Assembly (NCBI GenBank): GCA_035288965.1
Contig: DATDYQ010000007.1
Span: forward strand, 1 to 8,061
Origin: DATDYQ01 sp035288965
GTDB taxonomy: Archaea; Nanobdellota; Nanobdellia; SCGC-AAA011-G17; JAGVZF01
Length of the DNA stretch: 8,061 bases
Direction of reading: 5' to 3'
Shown: in pieces, positions 1 through 7,700 of the stretch
Numbering within the stretch: position 1 is the first letter of the stretch
How the letters are laid out: the number at the start of each line of letters is the position of its first letter
The notes under the pieces: generated by a model
What the model was told of the DNA's origin: nothing
The model's database searches: none
The model's input: only the letters and a program-made list of their open reading frames with translations
Position numbers and translations under genes: made by a program

Positions 1-622
1 TTCTCCAAATTCTTAGATAATCAGCAGCTTTTTCTTCTTCTCTTTTAGTTGAAGCTTCTTTTTTTAGTTGTTCTAAAGATATATCAATTTGATCTACATA
101 AGTTTTATCATTTGTTGTATGATACAAATCAACCAATGCTTCAATAATTCTTACATCTGAATCAAATTTTTTATTAGGATCATATATAAATTGAGCCCAA
201 ACTAAAGTTTCTTTAGGATTTAGCGTTAATTCATATAGACGAGTATTAGATTCTTTATCTTCTATTTTGTTTAGTAATTCTATCAATTTTGCCCTTTCCA
301 TTTCTGATGAATCTAAAACATCTAATCCTTCTGGGAGTAAACTAGGATTTTCTGAAAAAGTTCTATATATTCTAGCTTGCTGTTTTAATATATCTGCTAG
401 TTGTAATCTTGAATTACTATCATAATCTTGATGATAAACTTTTTCTAGTTCTTCCTTTGAAGATTCTAGTCTACAAAAAGCTCTGTTTAATGAATCTCTC
501 GTTATACTTTCGGATTTTGATATTTTTTGAGCTTCTTTTGGACCATATTGCTTTGTTGCAAGACTAGTTAGTCCTGTCAAAGCAAGTAATCCTACAGCAA
601 TAATATATGCACTTTTTTTCAT
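1..622 (-). CDS. Secreted or membrane-anchored helical protein of unknown function (partial, C-terminus outside window)
   Basis: This frame is open from an ATG at 622-620 to the left edge, giving 207 complete codons plus one base, so the C-terminus is missing. The start is secure: an in-frame TAG lies at 640-638 and no other start codon intervenes. Residues 1-22 (MKKSAYIIAVGLLALTGLTS and on) form a typical signal peptide or N-terminal anchor. There is no lipobox Cys, so it is not an obvious lipoprotein. The rest is charged and predicted by eye to be mostly alpha-helical. Stretches at about 44-90, 107-131 and 155-205 could be TPR-like or coiled-coil helices, and 182-200 is very rich in Lys and Glu. 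The only Cys is C50. I do not recognise the family. It lies downstream of the lipoprotein gene on the same strand, 53 bases away, and has its own TATA-like box, so it may be transcribed both alone and with that gene. Real-gene confidence is high; function is unknown. Confidence 0.85.
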   Translation of the reverse strand, partial: MKKSAYIIAVGLLALTGLTSLATKQYGPKEAQKISKSESITRDSLNRAFCRLESSKEELEKVYHQDYDSNSRLQLADILKQQARIYRTFSENPSLLPEGLDVLDSSEMERAKLIELLNKIEDKESNTRLYELTLNPKETLVWAQFIYDPNKKFDSDVRIIEALVDLYHTTNDKTYVDQIDISLEQLKKEASTKREEEKAADYLRIWR

Positions 623-629
623 TTTAAAG

Positions 630-647
630 TATATTCTCTAGAATATA
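630..647. repeat. Perfect 8-base inverted repeat with 2-base spacer upstream of the partial gene
   Basis: Arms TATATTCT (630-637) and AGAATATA (640-647) are exact reverse complements around a CT spacer. The element sits between the TATA-like box (651-660) and the ATG (622) of the leftmost gene, where transcription would be expected to start. A dimeric regulator bound here could block initiation. The operator role is inference. Short AT-rich palindromes also arise by chance in a genome like this. Confidence 0.45.
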
Positions 648-650
648 GGT

Positions 651-660
651 TATTTATAAA
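651..660 (-). promoter_or_regulatory. Archaeal-type TATA box for the leftmost gene
   Basis: The minus strand reads TTTATAAATA here, a good match to an archaeal TATA box, preceded by an A-rich stretch (AAACAAAACA, 670-661) that could act as a BRE. Initiation about 25 bases downstream of the box centre would fall near 630, leaving a leader of only about 8 bases before the ATG at 622. I saw no convincing -35 element at bacterial spacing. There is also no GGAGG-like ribosome site before the ATG, where the bases read ACTTTAAA. Confidence 0.5.
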
Positions 661-675
661 TGTTTTGTTTTGTAA

Positions 676-1677
676 TTATTTTATAGTAGTTAATAAATTA
701 TTGTGCTTTAGTCCTTGGGTAGACATGCGAACATAAACTCCAGGAGTAGAAGTAGAATAATATTCTATTAATTCATAAACCTTGTTCGTTTTTTCTTCTC
801 CAATTCTTATAAACCTTTCATTTACCAATCCTGATTTATCAACTAATCTATGACCTAATAAAAATGAATTCATTTCATTTGAATCAAATGGAGAATTACT
901 TTGATTATCTATTAATTGTTTAACCATATCACTTGTTTTTTTCTTGCTATGAATAATAAATAGATTATTATATTCAAATTTATCTTCTAAGATAAGTTTT
1001 GTTAGTTTTCTATAATTGCCTTGAAATAGAGAAGAGAATCTGGGAGAATAAGGCAGCAAGGGATTTTTTCCAAAATGAAGATTATAAATATCACTTGCTA
1101 AAGAATCAGCATCATTATTTGCAGGAACAATAAACATATCTTCTTTTAATTGATCATTAATGAATATATATAATATTGAATAAGGATTAAATCTTTCTCT
1201 TTGGAGTCTTGTAAATGTTGAATCTATTTCAGCGGGATTGCTAAAATTTAAATCTTCTTCCTTCAACATCAAAATATCTAATAAAACATCAAATTCATTG
1301 ATATTAAATCCATATTCTAAAGCAAGAGAATTTCTGAACGAAATTCTATTTTTAACATCTTTTAAATCTAGATTAGATGTTTGCCTAAAATGATTAATAT
1401 CAATACAAATTCCTTCAAACTTTTTGATTATGCTTGGATGATTTGGAAATTCTATGGAAGAAAGTGTTATTGAAAGATAAGGACCAGAAGAATCTGGACT
1501 AATTATTTCAGCTTGTTCATATCTGAATAATTTCGGAAGAGAATGATTTTTTAATGGAAGTGTTGTGTACTGAGCAAGAGGAATAGTTATTGGTTCTGGA
1601 ATTTTTTGTTTTTGAATTGAACAACCAATAAGTAAAGTAGTTAATGATGTCAATAATAGTTTAGTTAATCTTCTCAT
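676..1677 (-). CDS. Putative lipoprotein of unknown function (333 aa)
   Basis: This complete frame runs from an ATG at 1677-1675 to a TAA at 678-676. The start is fixed by an in-frame TAA at 1704-1702 with no other ATG, GTG or TTG between. The N-terminus MRRLTKLLLTSLTTLLIGCS is a classic type II signal peptide: RR at 2-3, a hydrophobic core, and lipobox L16-I17-G18-C19. The mature protein would be lipid-anchored at C19 on the outer face of the cytoplasmic membrane. No further membrane segment is visible. The mature part looks globular and mixed alpha/beta, with recognisable patches such as SILYIFINDQ, LFIIHSKKKT and SFLLGHRLVD; the last two could be core strands. The only other Cys lies in the segment GICIDINHF. 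I see no catalytic signature and do not recognise the family. It is divergent from the RHS gene (85-base gap) and upstream of a second exported protein on its own strand. The gene lacks a Shine-Dalgarno site and may be leaderless. Confidence 0.88.
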   Translation of the reverse strand: MRRLTKLLLTSLTTLLIGCSIQKQKIPEPITIPLAQYTTLPLKNHSLPKLFRYEQAEIISPDSSGPYLSITLSSIEFPNHPSIIKKFEGICIDINHFRQTSNLDLKDVKNRISFRNSLALEYGFNINEFDVLLDILMLKEEDLNFSNPAEIDSTFTRLQRERFNPYSILYIFINDQLKEDMFIVPANNDADSLASDIYNLHFGKNPLLPYSPRFSSLFQGNYRKLTKLILEDKFEYNNLFIIHSKKKTSDMVKQLIDNQSNSPFDSNEMNSFLLGHRLVDKSGLVNERFIRIGEEKTNKVYELIEYYSTSTPGVYVRMSTQGLKHNNLLTTIK

Positions 1678-1699
1678 AATATAAATAATATAGAAAATC

Positions 1700-1706
1700 T
1701 TTTAAA
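1700..1706 (-). promoter_or_regulatory. TATA-like element for the lipoprotein gene (possibly leaderless transcript)
   Basis: The minus strand reads TTTAAAA at 1706-1700, about 23 to 29 bases before the A of the ATG at 1677. In an archaeon this spacing would put the transcription start at or within a few bases of the start codon, so the mRNA would be leaderless. This agrees with the purely A/T sequence just before the ATG, which offers no ribosome-binding site. A TATATTAT stretch closer to the gene (1692-1685) could be a bacterial -10 if the host is bacterial. The assignment is tentative. Confidence 0.35.
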
Positions 1707-1715
1707 GTTATTCAT

Positions 1716-1730
1716 GAAAAGGTTTTTATA
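1716..1730 (+). promoter_or_regulatory. BRE plus TATA-like promoter for the giant RHS gene
   Basis: A purine-rich GAAAAGG (1716-1722), resembling an archaeal BRE, is followed directly by TTTTTATA (1723-1730). Initiation about 25 bases downstream of the box centre would fall near 1752, giving a leader of roughly 10 bases before the ATG at 1763. The leader ends in AGAGG touching the ATG. That sequence resembles a Shine-Dalgarno core but has no spacer, so it is probably not used in the standard way. A TTCATGAA palindrome at 1711-1718 overlaps the BRE-like stretch. Confidence 0.45.
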
Positions 1731-1762
1731 GTTCAATTATTTGTTAAAAATAGAAAAAGAGG

Positions 1763-4700
1763 ATGAAAAATAGAATAATAATTCTAATTGTAATTTTTTT
1801 AGTTAGTTTAGGCTTTGTTAATGGCGGGAATAATGTGAAAGATGCTGAGCCTAGTGTTTCAAGTTTTGATGTTGTTAAAAGTAATGAGCAAGATTTGTAT
1901 ACTGGAGATTTAAATTTAAATTTACCTTTGTTAAATGTGCCTGGAAGAAGTTTAGATGTTCCTTTATCTTTAACTTATTCTTCAGGAATTAGAGTAGATG
2001 ATGAAGCTTCATGGGTTGGGTTAGGATGGAATTTAGGAGTAGGAGCTATAACAAGAGCAATAAATAATGAGGCTGATGATGGATTATATGGAATGTTTAA
2101 TTCATTACCTTCTGGAGCTACAAGAAATGATGAAGGTGCACAAGACTCTTTTTTTGTTACATTTCAAGGTGGAGGTGGAAAGTTAGTTTTTGATAATGAT
2201 AATAATATGAATAGTCCAACATATGGAAAATGGATTCCACATATGCAATCATGGAAACCATGGAAAATTGAGTATTATGATAAAAATAATAATTTATGGA
2301 GCGCAGATGGAAGAACTACTAATTTTCCATATGATGGGGGAATAAAAAAATGGATTATTACAACAGAGGATGGAACAAAATATATTTTTGATAAAGTTAT
2401 ATCAGCCCAAAGTACAAATATACATAGATATGTTTATACTAAAAGAGATACAACTAGAACTTGTTCTGGCGGAGATACAGGATCAGAATGTGTTGGAGAG
2501 ATAAAATGTTATCCTGGACAAAATGGATGTTTAAGTCCAACGAGATGTAGTGGAACTGGATATGAATGTAGTCTTCAACAATGCGGAGTTATACCAAAAT
2601 GTGATAATGGGATAGATGATGATGGAGATGGATGTGTAGATTATCCGAAAGATGGAGGTTGTACTAACTATTATGATAATGATGAAAGTCAAGCTGGATG
2701 TGTAAAACCTGGACCGAAGATTGTACAAGTAAAAGGTTTAGATGATGGATTAACTGAAGATGTTATAGAGAGTAAAATTAATTTGTATAGAGGATCTCTT
2801 GGTCCAATAGGAAATATTAACATTCCACAACTGCCTGCTACTGGAGATCCTTGGCAGGTTCAACCAGGATGTGGTGATGATCAATATGGTTATCCGCCAA
2901 AATCGAAAATTTATAAAAATCAAATTGAAGCACAAACTGTTTATGAAGCTAAAGATAGATATGCAAATGCTTGGTATTTAACTGAAATTTTAGGAAGCGA
3001 TTATGCTGATGATGATGGAATTGCAGGATTAAGTTCGGGGGATAGTGGAAGTTGGGTTAAGATTAGTTATGAAGATGAAAAGGCTACAAATTACCTTAAT
3101 CAACCAAATTTTCCGAGCGAAACTTTTGAAAGTACAGAGAGAATTACGGGATATAATAAAGAAGGTCAAGAAGGAGTTGAGTTAACTCCGAGCTGTAAAC
3201 AATCATTATATGATCATCCATTTAATGAAAATGATATAAATAATCCAAACTATCAAGACCATTTCTTTTGCATTGGGAATAATGCCCAAAATGATAAGGA
3301 TTGTAGAAAATACTTAAATGATAAAGCTACATGTGGAAGAGGACCACCTGGAGATTATCTTGATTGTAAGATGGTTTGGTTCTGGAATGATCCTCAAAAT
3401 TATAATTTTTTAGACTGCGAATTTTACAATTCAGCACCATTAACAAACAATTACAATTATGTTACTTATAGCAAAGTTAGAAGTCAGGTGAATTTTACAT
3501 ATTTAGATAAGATAGAAACACCAACACATTATGCTAGTTTTGTAAAATCTTCAAGATATGATTTAAAGAAAACAGAATATCAAGGAGATTATAGTGACAG
3601 CAACCTTGCGAGAAAATTAGATAGAATTGATGTTTACAAAAAGAATATTCCAGGCACCCCCGACACTTTTTTGAGAAGTGTTAATTTTAGATACGCTAAT
3701 AGATTTTCAAGTGAAGAATTAGTTAAATATGGAGATGGAAAACTTACATTACTTGGAGTTAAGAAAGTAGGTTATGATACGACAACTGAACTACCTGAAA
3801 CAAAATTTGAATATGGATTTAATCCAGTATTAGAATTATATGCACTTGATTGGTGGGGATTTTATAATGGAGAAACTACAAACTATAATAAAAGAATATG
3901 GACTGGTGGCGGCAATTATATAACAGATAATAATGAGGCCAATGATAATGCTAGAGCATGGAGTTTAACAAAAATAATTTATCCAATGAAGGGAAGCGTT
4001 AGTTATGAATATGAAGTTGATAAATATAATTATCTACCAAAAGACATTCCAGGAGCTCCAACTTATTCAGTCGGGACTCCAGGGGGAGGAATAAGAGTAA
4101 AAGCAATTAAAGAAAATAACGGAATAGATACTGAGAAAATAACAACATTCAGTTATGATGAAGGCGTTATTTCTGCTAAACCAGTTAGATTTAAAGGTGT
4201 TAGTGGAGTATTTTCAAGAATTGGCGTTAATGAGAAAAACTATGTTGCTTATGGAAAAGTAACTAAAGTATTGCCTGTAAATAGTTATGGAAAAATAGTG
4301 ACTACATTTAGAACATTAAAGGATATTCCAAATAGTGATAAATATCTTGATGTTTATGGAAATATTCATAATGTAAGCGATTGGAAAATTGGACAAAAAG
4401 TAAAAGAAGAATATATTAGTTCAACTGGAAATGTTGTTAAACTTAATGAATATGGATGGAGATTTAATGATGTATTTAATAATGGAACTTATGGTGATTG
4501 GGAATTTACAAGCCCATGCCAGGGAAAAGTAAGTTCATGCGCAACAAGAGCATTCCCAGTAAAAAATATTAATAATCAATGTATTACACCTGATCCTGAT
4601 GACTCCAGTAAATGTGTTGATGATTATTGTTATGCTGGATGTTTTTTAGATAACTTTGGATGCCAATATAACCCAGCCACACCTTTTGATGATATTGTAG

Positions 4701-7700
4701 AAGCAGCACCCATCGGTTGCGAAAGTATAATTGATAAAGCTACATGTGATGCACCACAGTATGTTCCTCTCACTAATATCGATGCATGTATCTGGGATAC
4801 TTCAAATTATAATAAATGTGTAGGAAAAGCATTATCATGCGGAAATTTAGATGAACAACAATGTAAACCAGAAATAGGGTGTAGTTGGGTAGGGGATAAA
4901 GAAATGAGTTATGGATGGGTTACGCAAGATTATTTGAAAACAACATTGGATGGAGTGCAAACTGAAACTTACTTTAAAGATTACAATAAATTAAATGGAT
5001 TACCAAATTTAACTTATGAAAAAGGCAATGATAATGAAGGAAGATTTACTCAAATTAAATATGCATTTGAAATTTATAATAGTGATCCATTAAATATGAA
5101 AGCAAAGAATATGCTAAGCGAAGTTTATTCTACTGCTGTTTATGATGATACAGATCATAATGGAAACTTTAATCCAGGACCAAGTGGAGATTTACTTTAT
5201 TCTTTAACAACAACAGAATATAATAATTATAATGGAAAAATTTATCCAAGTGCGAGTGTTGCATGGATTGATGATGGAGATCATTTGTTTAATTTACCTC
5301 CCGATAAGATATTAAGAACAACTTATAATTATGATATTTATGGGAATTTAATACAAGTAACAGAACCAGATAGAGAGCTTAGTAATAATGGGGGTACAGT
5401 TCCGGGAGCTATAACAAAATATTATTATGGAACGAATACAAATGAATGTGATAATTCTATTAGCAATAACGGTTTATTACATTCTGTACTAACTTGTGTT
5501 GAAAATAATATTGGACAGAGAACAAAGAGTCATTATGATGATAAAGGAAATTTAATAGAAAATGTTGGATTGAATAATGAAATAACAAGTTATAGATATG
5601 ATGTTTTAGGAAGGTTAACTAAAGTAACTAACCAATATGATGCTGTAAATAATGATATTAATCCTTTAGGAGGAAACAAAGACATTACATATAATTATGC
5701 AACTACAATTTCTCCAACTAACTTGAATAGCATACAAGTTATTGAAGATTTAGATGGAATTAATACAATAAATAGCGTAAGTTATTTTGATGGTTTTGGA
5801 AATTCATTGAAATTAGAATCTGGAAATACCAATAAATTATTCAGTCATCTAAGATATAATGATGTCGGATTACAAAGCGAAGCTTCGATAACAATTAATG
5901 GTGCAGATGATTTCCCAGTAAATCAACAAATACCAACAAACGTTCCAAAATCAACAACAGCTTATTATGATGATCCTTTGTTGAGAGTCAAAGATGTCCA
6001 AGCAGTTGGAACAACATTGAAAACAACAAATAGTTATGAAGATTATAATGATGAAGGACAATACTTTATGACTACAACAACAAATGAAGGAGGAGGATCA
6101 TTAAAAGCTTATACCGATAAATTTGGAAGATTAAGATTAAGCGAGAATTATGACGGAACATTCAATGTAAATGAATATAATATTATGGGAAATGTTGTAA
6201 AGGTGATAAATGCCAAACATCAAGTTACAAATAATTATTATGATAGCTTGGGAAGATTAAAAAGAACAGAGAACAATGATTTTGGATTTATTGAAAATGT
6301 TTACGATGGAAAAGGAAATAATATTGTTGCTAAAATTCATAATGGACAGAGAATAGATTATGTTTATGATTCATCAGATAGAATTACAAAAATCGATTAT
6401 CCAAATGAGAATGAATTTATAAGTGATGTAAATTATTATTATGATAATTACAATACTGCGCCTATAGGCTGTGTGAGTACAATTGGTTCATATTTTTCTC
6501 AGGTGAATTATCCAAAAGGAAGATTAACTGTAAAAGAAGATAATGCTGGAACAAGTTGCTATTATTATAATAAAAATGGACAGTTAGCATTTGCTGTTAA
6601 ATCTATAAAAATTGATGCTGTAAATACGAAGTACTACGGAATAAAATATGAATATAATAAAAAAGGATTAGTTTCTTCAATAACATATCCTGTTCCTTTC
6701 AATAAAGTAATTAATTATGAATATGATGAATATGGAAGATTATCAAAAGTTAAAGATGGAACAGACGTTATTTATAGCTATAATGATGATGGAACTTTAA
6801 ATAATATTGCTTATCCAAATGGAGTATCAAATTCTTATACTTATGATAATAGATTATTTTTACAGACAAGCAAGGTTAGTGGAAAGCTTAATAATATTCC
6901 CAAAGATTTAATAAAAAGATTTTATGAATATGATAGTGTTGGAAATATAAATAAAGTTTATGATGGTCTTGATATAGCTAATAGAGTTAATCTTGGAAAT
7001 TTTAATTATGATACTAATTATAGATTAGATACAGTAACAACAAGCCAAGCTAAATATTATGGAGATTTTAATTATGATTATGATGAAGTTGGCAATATTA
7101 TACAGGCTACTCATGATGGAAATGTAAGAATGTTTAGTTATGATCCTAGCGGTAAAAATAATAAGCTTACGTTTTCCGGGAAAAATTCTGGAGAAGATAC
7201 AGAATATGGAGATTGGTTTTTCAGTTATGATGACAATGGAAATGTTGTTGGGAAAGTTAAGGAAGATAATAGTAAAATAATGAATATGTATTATGATTTC
7301 AATAGTAATTTAATTCAAGTTAATTATAATGATGGAAAGTGCAGCAAATATTATTATGATGGAGGTGGAGCGAGATATAAGAAAATAGAGTATGATATGA
7401 CAAATAATGCTTACAAAGCTACAAGATATATTTATGGAACCGATGGAAATTTATTGCAAGAGGAAGAAGACGGAGCAGGAACTGTTGATTGTACTGCCCC
7501 AAATATTTTAGCCCCAAATAAAAATGGATTGGATTTAGCTTTAGATAATAGATTTAATACAATAGGAGACGTTTTAGGAAGTGGTGGTGCAAGCTTTGGA
7601 TTTGGTGAGATATTACAAGGAATTGGAGATTTCTTTACAGGAAATGCTGTACTTGATAATTATGAATTTAATATTAAAGATGTAACTAAAGATGGAAATA

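Noticed and set aside
1741..1773. Upstream TTG as an alternative start for the RHS gene
   Set aside because: TTG at 1741 is in another frame and meets a TAG at 1771-1773. The true frame has a TAG at 1751-1753, so ATG 1763 is the only start.
2531..2728. Minus-strand open frame of 65 codons
   Set aside because: It lies entirely inside the plus-strand RHS frame, opposite Cys insertion 1. Its product is a low-complexity run of Ile, Ser and Thr, as expected from reading AT-rich coding DNA backwards. No promoter or ribosome site supports it.
2750..2935. Minus-strand open frame of 61 codons
   Set aside because: It is also antisense to the RHS gene, rich in Ile, Asn and Ser with no recognisable motif. 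It is a shadow of the plus-strand frame.
5318..7468. DNA-level tandem repeats or a CRISPR array in the repeat-rich part
   Set aside because: The repetition is at protein level only (YD motifs). No near-identical DNA units with regular spacers are visible.
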